A program made the position numbers and the translations under genes. Shown here piece after piece: positions 32,643 through 44,040 of a stretch of 64,000 nucleotides of DNA (its first letter is position 1; the number at the start of each line of letters is the position of its first letter). Location of the stretch: contig JAPDOI010000150.1 of the NCBI GenBank assembly GCA_029168955.1, positions 1,240,001-1,304,000 of the forward strand, read 5' to 3'. Source of the stretch: Aplectana chamaeleonis. Lineage: Eukaryota > Nematoda > Chromadorea > Rhabditida > Cosmocercidae. The notes beneath the pieces are model-generated. The model worked only from the letters and a program-made list of their open reading frames with translations. It did not search any database and was not told where the DNA came from.

Positions 32643-33135
32643 TACTTGATTTTGCTCTATTCGGATTACACTAAAATGGGTTCTGTTGTGAGACTGCTGT
32701 GGTCGACAGAGAAAGGACTTCAACCGAATAGTGTAAAATCAGTGCACGAAATTTTGTCGAACGAATTTTCTCGAGTTTCGTTCGTTCGAGTATGTTCCGA
32801 ACGAAAATTTTTAAAATTTTGTTGGTTCGAGATTATTTTCGAAATTGTACAACTTAAATAGGGACCATTCTTGAATCGTAACCTGACTGTACTTCGTCCC
32901 ACATTGTGTTGTCAATTCACATAATTATATGTAGTTCACACAAGCCAGAACCTTGCCTCTGGGCTAACTTTAGTGCGTAATTGTTGTACTACCTCCCTAG
33001 GAGAGTAAGGGGTGCTTTCAGCGACGCGCTTGGTGGCGCTTCCTTAGAATGACGTGAAGTTGTTTTTAGTACATCTTTCTGCACACTTATGGAACTATTT
33101 TCCTCGTGGTGCGAAATTTCACTGCCTTTATCACG
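32643..33135. other. Unassigned DNA
   Basis: No gene recognised. CGAACGAAAATTTTT and TTCGTTCG phrases near 32760-32800 give some local inverted symmetry. Confidence 0.35.
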
Positions 33136-34083
33136 TCTAAAGGCAAAGGCTATGTTCACGATAAAAACCGTTTCCGATTTATCACCAAAATTCGAAGGGT
33201 CTGTGGCCTATGGCAACAGCAATGTATAAAAAACGGCTAAAAGAGAGCCTCAAATAGCCCCACAGCCCTGAAGTTCTCAGTTGGCGCATTTCCCGCCTAC
33301 TCGTGAACCCGTCCTTTGCAAGTCTCTACTCTGTGTTGCTCCCATCTTTCCTTAGTGTCCTAACTAATTCTCTTTTGCATACCATGTTCTTCTATTCTCG
33401 ATTGACCCGATTTGCCACCGGTGACAACCACCATAAACATGTTCATCCAACCGGAAAATTAGTCCATGACGTAGAATAATGTCACTGAAATACGATGGTC
33501 TATTGCGTTTCTCGCCGTTTTTTCTTACAGGCAGTGTTCACGATAAGAATCGTTTCTCTGCTTTCTGCCTATCTTGGAGAACGTCCCATGCTGATTCCAA
33601 TGATGTTTTTGGAATCGTACAAGACCTTCTAGGAACGGAGTTATGGTCCCTCAAAAATGGAGCTAAGGAAACATGGTGGACGAGTTGTCCGAGGCTTGTA
33701 ACTTCCGTATTTTGCAGCCGATGTATGCGAGCTGACCTGAGTAAAGGGAGAACTTGAGAATGAAGGGAAGAACGGGGCTAATGACTAGAAATCATCGCTC
33801 ATCTCACGATCTCGAGCTTTCATTTGTTCACGTCGCTGGGCGTGGAAAGTGCATCTGGGGGTGACGAGCTGACGGGTGTCTAACTTTGGGCCCGTAGGGG
33901 ACCGTTCCGAGCTCTTTTTTCTTAGTTTTTTCCACGTTACGGTTGCGCTAGGCCTGCAGCTGCCGATCTCCACCAAAAAACAGACATTGTTTTTATCGTG
34001 GACACTGCCTTTAACACTTGGAGGCCAACGCATTGTTTTATGTGGAGATCGGGAACGAAAATCATCGTGATCACTGTCTTTGA
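33136..34083. mobile_element. Type A MITE split by a younger insertion
   Basis: The left part starts CTAA-AGGC and TATGTTCACGATAAAAACCG near 33150 and includes the type-A interior (CACCGGTGACAACCACCATA near 33417). It is broken at 33534 and resumes at 34015 with ACACTTGGAGGCCAACGCAT. It ends ATCATCGTGATCACTGTCT-TTGA. The break is at TTAC/TTAA, the preferred target of the inner element. Confidence 0.85.
33535..34014. mobile_element. Type B MITE nested in a type A MITE
   Basis: TTAC-AGGCAGTGTTCACGATAA at the left, TATCGTGGACACTGCCT-TTAA at the right. Type-B interior as at 4308 and 35574. The insertion order is therefore type A first, type B second. Confidence 0.9.
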
Positions 34084-34265
34084 ATTCTCCCAGGAGGTTT
34101 TCCTTAAGCTAATCAGAAATCTGAGGTTTATTTGCCGATTTTCCAAGGATTCCGACTAAAATCATTTGAAGCTTTGAATCGGGGGAGATGTTGAGGGCAG
34201 AAGCCTGGGTTGCTACGGTAGATGTGGCTCAAACTGTTTCGCTAAGAGTTACATATTTGGAGTGC

Positions 34266-34668
34266 TTGAAGGCAGTGTTTACGATGATTTTTATCATCGA
34301 GTTTCTCACATAAAACAATGCGTTGACCTCTTAGTGTTACCAAAATTACGAAGAAACGGCGAAAAACGCATTAAAACGTCGTATTTCAGTGACATTTTTA
34401 TTCTATAACATGGACTAGTTGTCCGATTGGATGAACATGTTTATGGTGGTTGTCACTGGTGGAAAATTGGGTCGATCGAAAATGAGAGGATGTTTTATGC
34501 AAAGAAGGTTTAGTTTGGGCCCTAAGGAAATAACGGAGCAATAGAGAGTGGAGAATCGCAAAGGACGGGTTCACAAAAGATTTCATTGTCGCAACAAACA
34601 CTTTCTGTGATACTCAAGAGACGGGTGATACGCAAGGATTCTGTGTACTTCTGGTACGTTTTTCCTCC
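34266..34668. mobile_element. Truncated type A MITE
   Basis: TTGA-AGGCAGTGTTTACGATGA starts a type-A copy that can be followed through GGACTAGTTGTCCGATTGG to about 34668. The right end is replaced by sequence related to 2505-2680. Confidence 0.8.
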
Positions 34669-35300
34669 TGAAAAACTTTTATCTTTGAAGTAAAACCAGT
34701 TTGAATACACAGCAAAAGAATGCATTTGAATTTCGCTCCAAAATCATTTGTCAAAGTTTTTCTACATTTGGAGACCCTGTCAATGCCATTTTCAAAGTTT
34801 TCCTGCATGTGGAGTTTGTACCATAATTGTTTACATAGTTGATTGACGGTCGCATCAACATCTGTGAACAAGTGCTAGATGATCGACTCAGAAGTGCTAG
34901 ATGATCGACCCACATCATTTTTTAGGTTGCCATGATTTTAAGGGGCGCACTCTCCAAGTCTCTTATTATTGTTCGATTGTACACCAAAAATTGAAACTGA
35001 TTTCCAGCACGCACGATGCCTCCAGCCTGAATCTGAGGTCCGTCCATCGATCTTCGACAGCTTACGGTGGGTTACGGTGGGGATACCGTAACTTGGTCGA
35101 AGTTTCCGATTCTACTCAAAATTTCCTTGCGGGGTTATTTGGGGTGCTGAGTACGAATTTGATGCTTTTTTGTCGATGTTAGAATTATTAAGGTTGGTTT
35201 TGCTCCCTAGATGGTAACCTGCAGTAAACTTCAGAAATTCAACAAGCTGATAGCAGATTGGTTCCTATTCGCAAAGCTCGAAAAGGTCACAACTTTTTTC
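34669..35300. repeat. Fragments of two dispersed repeats
   Basis: Bases 34720-34890 match 2505-2680 (shared GACGGTCGCATCAACAT). A solitary terminus GCACGCACGATGCCTCC lies near 35012. From about 35030 the CGGTGGGTTACGGTGGGG and TTGCGGGGTTATTTGGGGTG phrases belong to the family seen at 20690 and 55000. Confidence 0.5.
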
Positions 35301-35573
35301 CAGGGTGACTCTAGGCAGATGTGAAGGGCATAGTCGGGCACTTGTGTTCAAAAGCTGTTCTAGAAAAGTACATTTCATTCGGAATTCGGACGCTTCTTCA
35401 ACTTCTCTTCAATCAAAATAATTTTTTGCTTATATCATCTGCATCGCAATCAGATTCTCATCAATAATTTCGCGTGCGTGCGTGTGCGGTGCTGCTCTCT
35501 CTGTCTCCCCTCTACTCTCTCGCTCTCTCTGATCCTTAATCTTAATCAATCTTTACGTTCTCATGAATCTATG
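35301..35573. other. Unassigned DNA with a CT-rich low-complexity run
   Basis: GCGTGCGTGCGTGTGCGG followed by CTCTCT-rich DNA at about 35472-35531. No gene is recognised. Confidence 0.45.
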
Positions 35574-36100
35574 TTAAAGGCAGTGTTCACGATAAGAATC
35601 GTTTTTCTGCTTTTCCGCCTTGTTCACGATGAGAATCGTTTATCTGCTTCTCCGCCTATCTTGAAGACGGTCCCATGCTGATTCCAATGATGTTTTTGGA
35701 ATCGTACAAGATCTTCTGGGAACGGAGTTATGGTCCCTCAAAAACTAAGCTAAGGAAACATGGTGAACGAGTTGTCCGAGGCTTATAGTTTCCGTCTTTT
35801 GCAGCCGATGTATGCGAGCTGACCTGAGTGAAGAGAGAAGTTGAGAATGAAGGGAAGAACGGGGCTATTGATCGGAAATCATCGCTCATCTCACAATCTC
35901 GAGCATTCATTTGTTCACGTCGGTGGGCGTGGAAAGTGCATCTGGGGATGACGAGCTGACGAGTGTCCAACTTTGGGCCCGAAGGGACCGTTCCAAGCTC
36001 ATTTTTCTTGGTTTTTTCAACGTTAGGGTGCGCTAGGCCCCGTAGCTGCTGATTTCCACCAAAAAACCGACATGGTTTCTATCGTGGACACTGCCTTTAA
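35574..36100. mobile_element. Type B MITE with a duplicated left end
   Basis: TTAA-AGGCAGTGTTCACGATAA at the left, ATCGTGGACACTGCCT-TTAA at the right. The left end carries an internal tandem duplication of about 48 bp: TGTTCACGATAAGAATCGTT is followed by a second TGTTCACGATGAGAATCGTT. Otherwise it is the same as 33535-34014. Confidence 0.92.
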
Positions 36101-36639
36101 ATGAAAAAGGATGAACAAAAAAGCCGTATGTGCATACATCGCCATTACCCTGCGCTCCCCTGGCATAAAACAAAGCAAACTGATCGCATTTTGCTGATGG
36201 TACTTTGCTCAAGCTGCTCTAGGAACTATTTAAGATTTGCCCTTATTAAGAGAACTATACATGTTCTTCACAAAGCAATGACACCTGCGAGCCGATTACC
36301 TTCTCTAAACCATGTTTCCGTGTAGAGCCAAATGTCCTCGTCATTTGAAAATAGCTGGGTGTGACATCATTTGGTATCCCCCGTCGCCATGGAAAGTGTC
36401 ATCATCGAAGAATGATGCTGCTCTGTTGACTACAAAGAATAACCAGCTCCAGTGAACAATGAGAACACATACCAGCATTTCGAATGTCCTTGCTAATTTT
36501 ACGCTTGGGTGACTGCGAAAGCTTCTCCTGACTCTTTGTTGAGAGCCGTTTGCTAAAATGTGCCATTCTTTTCTCCACTCGCTATTGCCTCATCTTTTGT
36601 TACATGTCTCCTAGATACAGGAGAAGTTTATGTCTGGGC
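36101..36639. other. Unassigned DNA
   Basis: No gene or paired ends recognised. Confidence 0.4.
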
Positions 36640-37137
36640 TTAAAGGCAGTGTCCACGATGAAAACCATGTCTGATTTTTTTGGTGGAGATCGGCAGCTGC
36701 GGGGCCCAGCGGAACCCTAACGTTGAAAAAAAACTGAGAAAAATTAGCTCGGAACGGTCCGCTACGGCCCCAAAGTTGGACACCCATCAGCTCGTCACCC
36801 CCAGATGCACTTTCCACGCCCACCGACGTGAACAAATGAATGCTTGAGATTGTGAGATGAGCGATGATTTCCGATCATTAGCCCCGTTCTTCCCTTCATT
36901 CTCAACTTCTCTCTCCACTCAGGCCAGCTCGCATACATCGGCTGCAATCGATGGAAGTTACAAGCCTCGGGCAACTCGTCCACCATGTTTCCTTAGCTCA
37001 ATATTTGAGGGACCATAACTCCGTTCACTGAAGGTCTTGTGCGATTTCAGAGATATCATTGGAATCAGCATGGGGCCGCTTTCAAGATAGGCGGAAAAAC
37101 AAAAAAAAACGATTTCTGTCGTGAACACTGCTTTTGA
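36640..37137. mobile_element. Type B MITE in inverted orientation
   Basis: TTAA-AGGCAGTGTCCACGATGA on the left and TCGTGAACACTGCTT-TTGA on the right. The interior is the reverse complement of the 35574 copy (for example CAACTCGTCCACCATGTTTC). Together with 35574 it forms a head-to-head pair about 540 bp apart. Confidence 0.9.
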
Positions 37138-38172
37138 AGGATTTCTACGTTTTACAGTTCGGTAGGAACGAGCATGTCTCTTCTATCTTAAAGTCAAGGC
37201 CAACCTCGGACTCGTTTTCCCGTTTTTAATTTATCTTGGATAAAGTTTTTTCAAGTTTTAGGCCGGGATCATACTTTCCCGGCCTAAACCTTGAAAGCAA
37301 TGATGATAAGTATTGTGTCGCGTCGCTCGATGCTGGAAGTATGATCTCGGACCTACAATATGTAATGTCTCCAGACTTTCTCAAACCCTACAACGAACGG
37401 AGTTATGGCTACTCAACGATTATGAAATCGAACACAGAGAAAATTGCGGACAAGTTGTCTCGGGCCTGTTCTTCCTCTTTTTTTCGCAGCCTTCGCATTG
37501 GAGCAGACACCATTATAAAGCTAGGCCGATAACAAGTGGAAGAACAAGGACTTTGATCAAAACCCGCCCCTTTTTCTCGCTCAATTGGGAACGGAAGTCC
37601 TGAAGCGTTCGAAGGGAATAGGTGCCGTTTTGGGGGCGGAGGGAATAGGTGCCGATTTGTGGGCGGAAGGAATGGGTTTTCGATTTTTCTTGCTTAATCT
37701 ATAGAATTGACGTTCCGGACTCGGCAGGGTTGCCACACACAGCAGCCGGACCGCTTTATCAAATTTTACCAAGAAGCTTAGGATGTGCCTTTGACATCGT
37801 TATCAGCAGTAATATTCGACGCCTGCAACTGCGCGTTCATAAAAACAGAGAGTTCCTGAAAATGATGTCCCAGAAATCACCATGGTGGGCGTGAGATCTT
37901 TTTGTGCTCACAATAATGATGATTTGGAAAATTTTCTCTGGAATCTTATTGGTTTGGGGACTTTGACGAGTCATGTGCCACTCAGCTTCGAATAAATCAT
38001 GCATTGACGGAAAGAATATAGTGTCGAAGTGATCCAACATAGCACCTGTGCTCACTAGCGAATTCACCTGCACACAATTTCTTCAGCAGGAGTTGAAAGC
38101 GGTCTTCGGCCAAGCTGTCAACACAGACTTTGAAGTGTAATTTCAACATGAGATGTATGTGTTAGATGCTTA
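37138..38172. other. Type C-like fragment and unassigned DNA
   Basis: TTAA-AGTCAAGGCCAACCTCGG at 37189 starts a type C-like fragment that continues through ACAACGAACGGAGTTATGG near 37391 but has no matching right end. A compact hairpin, CAAGTTTTAGGCCGGGA and its inverse TCCCGGCCTAAACCTTG, lies at about 37251-37291. No host gene was recognised up to 38172. Confidence 0.45.
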
Positions 38173-38490
38173 TTAAAGACAGTCTCCATGATAAACTCCG
38201 TCTTTGAGCTCTCACCGTGAAGTGAGAGGTCTGACGAGACCAATTTTACCAAGAATGTTGAAAAAACGGCTGAAAACGAGCGCAAAAGGGCTCTATACGG
38301 CCCAATACTTGAGTGTTCCGCTCACGCATCGCCCACTATTTCAACTGCTTAGGATTCAGAGGTTATAAACCACCCCGCTCTACAAAGCTTACCGTATTTG
38401 ATAGCTGGTTGCCTTAGTAAAAATGAAATCGGGTCTCGGGTCTCCTGTTGTGCACTTTCATCGGTAGCCGTTAAGAAATGGGCGGGCGTG
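38173..38490. mobile_element. Truncated MITE with a TTAA-AGACAGTCTCC end
   Basis: TTAA-AGACAGTCTCCATGATAA resembles the 27050 type-E terminus. The following CACCGTGAAGTGAGAGGTCTG is a diverged interior. The right end is not found. Confidence 0.5.
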
Positions 38491-41400
38491 GGATGAGCGG
38501 AACACTCAAGCTTATGGTCTTAAGGGGCTCTTTCTTGCTCTGTCTTAGCCGTTTTCTCAGCACTATTGCTGCAGCGAATCCCCTGTGTCGCGAAAGCTCG
38601 AGGCTGTCACTCATTAAAGGAGGTCTGGGCGTGGTTGGTCCCGCAACGAAAGCCGTAAGCACGGTAGAGACGCCGTCGGACTGATTCGGGCGGCGCGGTC
38701 TGAGTCATCAGTCTTCGCCCCTGCCGCGACCAAGCGTGATCTCTTTACCTGCAGCTCCGTGCTGCTCTTTCCTCCTCACCGTGTCGTGCTTCGTCCCCGG
38801 GCCTCGGGCCTTTAGAACACTACTATTTCACCTGTAGTACAATTGGCTCGCGAAGAGCATTCAATGAACAGGTCTACGGCCGTGACCCGCATTATTGATC
38901 GTGAAGTTTAATTCAGCGGTGCTTTCTTTCTTGTAATCGTTGTTCTTTCTTCTTTTTATTCTTCTATTCTCCAAGATCTCTCCATACAACTCTTGTAGCA
39001 TAAGCTAGTATAGTTTACTTCGTGTCTTGTCGTGTATGCAAGAGGGTCGTACATTACGCAGTACACATAGTATTACAGTCGGGATATTTGTTGATTAGTC
39101 CAGGGAAGTTCAATTTGCCTGCACCGGGATGTCAGATGTGTGGTATTATCGTTAAATTGCCCTGATTACAGTATACAGCTTGTCGGGGTAATTAGTGCAG
39201 TCGGGTATGTTATCTGTAGGGAGTCTGTAGGTCGGACCTCTCGGGACTATCACTTCAGTCGGGACTGGTGTCGGACCCGGGGGAGAAAACCACCGATTTG
39301 CAACGTCGTGCTTCCGATTTACCTTGAGAATCCGAGAACTGAATCGATCTTGGACTATTGCCTCTAGCTATAAGTTAGGGGCAGCAGTTATTTGAGCGAA
39401 GAAAGGTGCAAGACTGCCATCTCTCTATGAAGTGTTGTGATCCTTTCCCATTAGACTGCAGTCCATCGGTCTCTTTGCCACATTATTTCTTGAATAAATT
39501 ACATGAGAGAATAATTAAGTAGGCTCGTCAATGGTGTTTTTATTTGCGCCACCTTCTTTAGGACCTTCTGATATTACAATTTCTCACAATGCGAATATGT
39601 CTATATTCTTGGACCGTTTCGAGCTAATCGCTTTCAATGTCCTTCTTGTAAAAAAAATCTTGTAAATTCATTCCACGCGAACGTTTCATCAAGTGTTTAT
39701 GGACATCACAGCCCTTCCGGCTCTGGTGTAAGCGCCGAGATTATCCTTATGGTACTTACAAGGGAGGCGTCTAGAGCGTTGAACGCATCTACTAGAACGG
39801 ATTAATGTGTTAGTGTCCCTTGGGCCTCTATGAGAAAGCTAAGATTTATCCCGCCTCGATCGAATCCAATTGTTCAATTGTCGTTCAAGCTAAATCGTAA
39901 CTATAATATGAAAAATAGAGCGAAGGCCTCTGTACGTCCTGACGAATCCGTGAAGACCGATCAATCTTGACTTGCGACCAAATAAGGATGCATCAAAAGA
40001 ATGGTCGACAAAAGGTGGAGAAGAAGGGAGAGGGTCATTCTCAGCCATGACTTCCATTATATGGGTGGGCTGCAAAGCATTACCTCCGACATCGCATGCA
40101 GCAAGAATCCCGTGCTCATTTATCTTTCTCATCCTTCTTCGTGCAGCGCATTGTTAACTTACATGTTCCGTTTGCATGCGGGCCTTTCCTCTTCCCACCT
40201 CCAAGGTTCACTTCCAAGAACCATTTTTAACCTACTGATTTATTTTTTATACCCGTCCTACGCACAGCGGAGCCGCGCATAGGCTTTTAAAGTGTCTCTC
40301 AAGATATCTCGGCTGATCAATCGACAAAATGCCGGAAGAACATTCATACATACATAACAACTAACCATAGCATTGTAAACCTTCGAACAAACTGATGACC
40401 CAAATACGTTGAAGAGGTGGACCTCTGTGGTATTGTTGATCTTAAAGGCCCAAAACATACATTTGAAAATGGAAGTTCTAGATTTCACTGTTAGCGTGGA
40501 AGATACGTGAATAACAGTATCTTAGTCTTTTCCAAGTGCAGAGCCACGCAGCAAACATCACGTGCTCCCTAATCTTCCTCCTTCATCTCCTTGCAGCGCA
40601 TTAAGCATTTGCACGTTCCGTTCTTTGCAGGTTTCTTCTCTTTCTTGCTCCAATATGTAGTAGAACTTTTGAAGACTCCCTGTCGACAAAGTTATGGCCT
40701 AGCTCCCTCATTTCGAGCCGGTCAAAGTAAGGCTTATCGGGCTCATCATGTCAAAATATCCTCATCATGATTATATTCCACCATGACCGACCGCTTCGTT
40801 CCTTGCTCCGCCCAGAATCATCCGAGCAAGCTAGTCTTCTTCTTCAGGGCCGTATTGTCGTGCGCGCGAAGCGCGTACCAGATTTGGTTTTGAACTGGTC
40901 ACGCACGGAACCGCTTTTTCGAAATATGAGTCCAGAGTGAACCTAGAAATTAGCTCCAAATTGCATTGAAGAGAGCGCTAAAAGTTGGTATTCTCCTTTG
41001 AAAATGGTTTGGAACGAATAGCTGGTTTTTAAGAAAATTAAAAACAACAGCTCGATTTTGGTGTTAATCTCCTTTTCTTTTTTTCAATTGTCGTTCACGA
41101 TCTTGTGGGTGCACTTAGAGTTGAGCTAGGAACCTCATTTCCGGGCAGGAGGCTGGAAGTGGATGCAGGTCACTCCTATTCCAATTTGAACTTGATACCT
41201 TCACTGTCAAGGGTACCTCAAAATCGTGGGTTTATATACTAAATTAGCCGTTGAGCGCGAAAACTGCTGGGGCATTTTACGGCTGTGGAGAGCAGGTTTG
41301 GAATGCATTAGATGGGAAGCCACACAAAGAAGAAAAGAAAATTCACCGCTTTTTCACGACCCACATCCCGGGTGAGCGCCAACTTTGAAGGTGTATACTC

Positions 41401-41529
41401 TTATCTCATGGGTGAATCATTCATGAATGCGAGCTCAGATCGGTTTGTCGCAACTGACCCACCTTATGAGAAATTGTTTTTACTCAACTACCGATACTCC
41501 TGCAATAAACATATTCTTGCCAATTTTCA
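38491..41529. other. Long unassigned stretch with a few repeated segments
   Basis: Roughly 3 kb without a firm gene. A minus-strand frame at 39890-40132 (80 codons, with GGNALQPTHIMEVMAEN) looks more protein-like than most. However, the DNA at 40096-40200 is repeated at 40548-40650 (CAGCAAGAATCCCGTGCTCA versus CAGCAAACATCACGTGCTCC) without conserving that frame, which argues against coding. A separate repeat, 40683-40845, recurs at 42587-42735. The GC-rich stretch at 38640-38830 has no recognised identity. Confidence 0.4.
40683..40845. repeat. Dispersed repeat, copy 1 (TGACCGACCGCTTCG type)
   Basis: AGCTCCCTCATTTCGAGC and CCGAGCAAGCTAGTC bracket a segment that recurs at 42587-42735 (AGCTCCCTCATTTTGAGC and CCGAGCAAGCTAGGC). 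The orientation is the same in both. The ends are undefined. Confidence 0.75.
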
Positions 41530-41877
41530 AAGCAGGGTTTGCGATAAGAACAGTCTTCCAGTTTTCACCGCAAATCGTATAGTCCGTAGCCCATTGCAAC
41601 ATTAGTGTCGTAAAAACGAATGAAAACGGACTGCGACACCCCTACAGGACCCTAAAATTAGAGGGAGGCATGCCTAATGCCCACCCCGCCCAATGCCTGA
41701 ACCGTTAAGTAAGTGGGCGAGACTTTTCTGCCCTTTTCAAATTTTCTGACCCTGTAGGGCAATTTTCGATTCTTTTTTCTATCAGTTTTTTGGACAATAG
41801 GGTTACGGTGGGCCACGGCCCATCAGATTTGTAGTGAAAACTTGAGGGCGGATTTTATCTTTAACACTGTCTTTTGA
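41530..41877. mobile_element. Diverged MITE related to the GGCAGTG family
   Basis: AGCAGGGTTTGCGATAAGAACAG at the left (terminal AGCAGGGTTTGCGATAAGAA) and ATTTTATCTTTAACACTGTC-TTTTGA at the right are weakly inverted. The interior is not clearly alignable with other copies. Confidence 0.5.
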
Positions 41878-42586
41878 AATAGATGATCTACACTGAGTGA
41901 CCGTTTCCATATTAGCCCCCAAAAAATTAGCTACGGAGCCTTTGGTCTGATCTAGAGACTAATGGAGCATAATCTTCTAGTGAAGCAATCTCACTACTAC
42001 ATATAATAAACATACACGAAAAACAAATACAAATTAGTGCAGTTGAGTACCACCGCCTGAAATCCCATTAGGCCAAGCGTATTGTATGTCACGTAAAGCC
42101 TCCAAAATGTGAACAACATTAGTGTTGATCAAAAAGTTGTGTATTAGAACGTTTGTTCTTAGACAAAACACATTAGGTCAAGGGAAGTCGTTCTCGTAGA
42201 GCACCGATTGTTGTCGTCTCCAGAAATTTTTTTGCGTACATATTTATAACTAGAAATAGGCCAGGTTCGGTTCTTAAGCATAAAAGAAAACGAAAGTATA
42301 CTTCCTAAAAATAGGAGCACTCATTGTTCATTGTCTCGGAACAGAGAGATAGCACCCATGGGAGAGCGGGTGCCAAACGGGCACTAAAATTTCCATCAAA
42401 CACAATGGCCCTGGGAGCTGTTCACACAGAGAACAGAGGTACTTTTGATTATATTGCATTAATTCCACCATACCACTTCAGAGTATGCTAATATTGGCCG
42501 CCTTTGCTTAGCCCCCACTGCAGTTCAAGTAGACCAGACTCTTACAGTACCTACCTGTCGTAGCACACACATAGTTATATATTGTG
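41878..42586. other. Unassigned DNA
   Basis: No gene or paired ends were recognised. Confidence 0.4.
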
Positions 42587-42735
42587 TATAGCACAGCTCC
42601 CTCATTTTGAGCTGGACGAAGTACGGTCTTAACGGCTTATCATGACAAAATCTCCTTATCATTGTTATATTTTGCTATGACCGATCGCTCTGCTGCTTGC
42701 TCCGCCCGGACTCCTCCGAGCAAGCTAGGCTTTAT
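42587..42735. repeat. Dispersed repeat, copy 2
   Basis: Second copy of the segment at 40683-40845, direct orientation, about 80% similar by eye. Confidence 0.75.
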
Positions 42736-42776
42736 GTATTTGTGAAAGTTCACGATCTGTTTGTATAATTTCGTCC

Positions 42777-43480
42777 TTAAAGGCACAGTACACTCCCAGA
42801 TATAAATTTCATTAATTATAATTTTTCATATTTTGTATATTTTTGGATTGTTTTAATGCCTTTTTATGGCATGGTACATCGTCATACCCGTTAATGGGTG
42901 ATTGCTGTTGTGCCTACACAGTTCATGTGTGAATAGCTGGGGGATGCTATAGCGATCTCGCCTGGTAAGCTTGCAATGCAGGTTCGAGTCCTGCCTGACA
43001 TCTTAGTTTTGCGTTCAACTCAGCTACCTTATGATATAACTTTTATTCGATTGTGTAGTAGACCCCTCCCACATAACACGTGCCAAGTGCGAGATCTCAA
43101 TTCTTTCAAATGTGCGAACTATAAGCGACCACCACAGGCCCGACCTCCTTCGCTCACCATCACGGGCCTTACCTTCTACCAGATTTTCGAACTCGATAGC
43201 GGCTAGATAGATGGATGACTTCCCAGCTAGTCGTCGTTCTTCAGTCCATTTTCGGACTGTCTCCCTATCCTGGCTCGCCCTCGCGCAACGATTGCAAATG
43301 AAGAGAAATACAAGCCTGAGACAACTCGTCCACCAATTTTCCGCCCTCAAATAATAGGCTTATTTGAGGAGCCATGACCCCTTTCGTAGGGGTTCTTGTA
43401 CGATTTTAAAGATACCACTGTGATCAGCGTGTGATTTTCTCCAATATACGCATGAGAACAGAAAAATAATTTTATGTTTG
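42777..43480. mobile_element. Type D MITE interrupted by a SINE copy
   Basis: TTAA-AGGCACAGTACACTCCCAG starts a type D copy. Its interior resumes after the SINE with TGTAGTAGACCCCTCCCACATA and continues with the reverse of the type D interior at 61408 and 62851 (AAGCGACCACCACAGGCCCG versus CGGGCCTGTGGTGGTGGC). The right end is degraded. Confidence 0.6.
42853..43041 (+). mobile_element. tRNA-derived SINE-like repeat, copy 2
   Basis: This copy shares CTGTTGTGCCTACACAGTTC, a box B that is canonical here (GGTTCGAGTCC, in GCAGG-TTCGAGT-CCTGC), and CGTTCAACTCAGCTACCTTA with the copy at 30765. The anticodon stem is CTCGC/GCTTG. The segment around box A is partly deleted. It sits inside a type D MITE, so it moved after that MITE. 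Confidence 0.75.
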
Positions 43481-43529
43481 TTCTCAGAACAGAGTGTTGG
43501 AACGAATAATTTTTTTGAATATTCGAATC

Positions 43530-43700
43530 TTTACTATATATAAAGGGGTCTTTACTATATATAAAGGGGATCTGTCAGTCTGTCACGGTATTTCGTCCAT
43601 GGCGCATCGTATGTCAACCGTGTTACCAAAAAAGGATACGACGCACTTTCCAGCCTTGACTTAGGAGTCATCAACGTCGCCGGTTCAATTACCCAAGTTT
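43530..43700. mobile_element. Helitron-like 5' terminal sequence
   Basis: TTTACTATATATAAAGGGG occurs twice in tandem (43532-43569), followed by ATCTGTCAGTCTGTCACGGT and TTTCGTCCATGGCGC. Nematode Helitron-type elements commonly start TCT...CTATATATAAAG followed by CTGTCTGTC-like DNA, which I recall as a family feature. No Rep/helicase gene and no confirmed CTRR 3' end were found, so this is a tentative call. Confidence 0.4.
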
Positions 43701-43800
43701 GAAGCACTTTTGGCCACGCCCTGTCACCCGGCGGTCGTGCCCATCCGATGGTGGCCCCGGTGCCGGCCGCAACGCGCGTTGGTGTGCCGGCCGCGACGCG
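43682..43800 (+). pseudogene. SL1-like RNA-derived sequence, copy 2
   Basis: Bases 43682-43703 match SL1 at 20 of 22 positions (C at 5, A at 22). The core AATTACCCAAGTTTGA is intact. The donor GT is changed to GC, so it could not trans-splice normally. Downstream, GCACTTTTGGCCACGCC and the GCGTTGGTGTGCCGGCCGCG repeats align with the copy on the minus strand at 50181. It lies just inside the Helitron-like start. Confidence 0.6.
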
Positions 43801-43830
43801 TGCGGTCGAGATTGCCGGGTGCGGATTCGG
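43745..43830. repeat. GC-rich 24-nt repeats, short array
   Basis: Two to three units of the type GCGACGCGTGCGGTCGAGAT and GCAACGCGCGTTGGTGTGCC, equivalent to the 24-nt array at 49927-50095. Confidence 0.6.
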
Positions 43831-43867
43831 GTCTGGGGTGCAAGGGAAGTGTACGGTGGAAGCAAGG

Positions 43868-44040
43868 TCAAGCCTCCTAAAATGCCGAGGCAAATCACCA
43901 GGAGTTTCGTCACCCTCCTTAGGTCACGTGTCTCGTGGGTCCTCCCCACACTGCCTCGCCTCCTATAAGAACGAACCAAATCGTCAGGAGTTTCGTCACC
44001 CTCCTTAGGTCACGAGTCTCGTCAGTCCTCCCCACATTCC
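43868..44040. repeat. Tandem duplication of a roughly 77-bp segment
   Basis: AGGAGTTTCGTCACCCTCCTTAGGTCACG-type sequence appears at about 43899 and again at about 43987 (shared 20-base start AGGAGTTTCGTCACCCTCCT), each followed by TCTCGT and CCTCCCCACA. Confidence 0.85.

Noticed and set aside
39890..40132. Minus-strand frame that looks protein-like
   Set aside because: Part of its DNA is repeated at 40548-40650 without preservation of the frame, so I did not call a gene.
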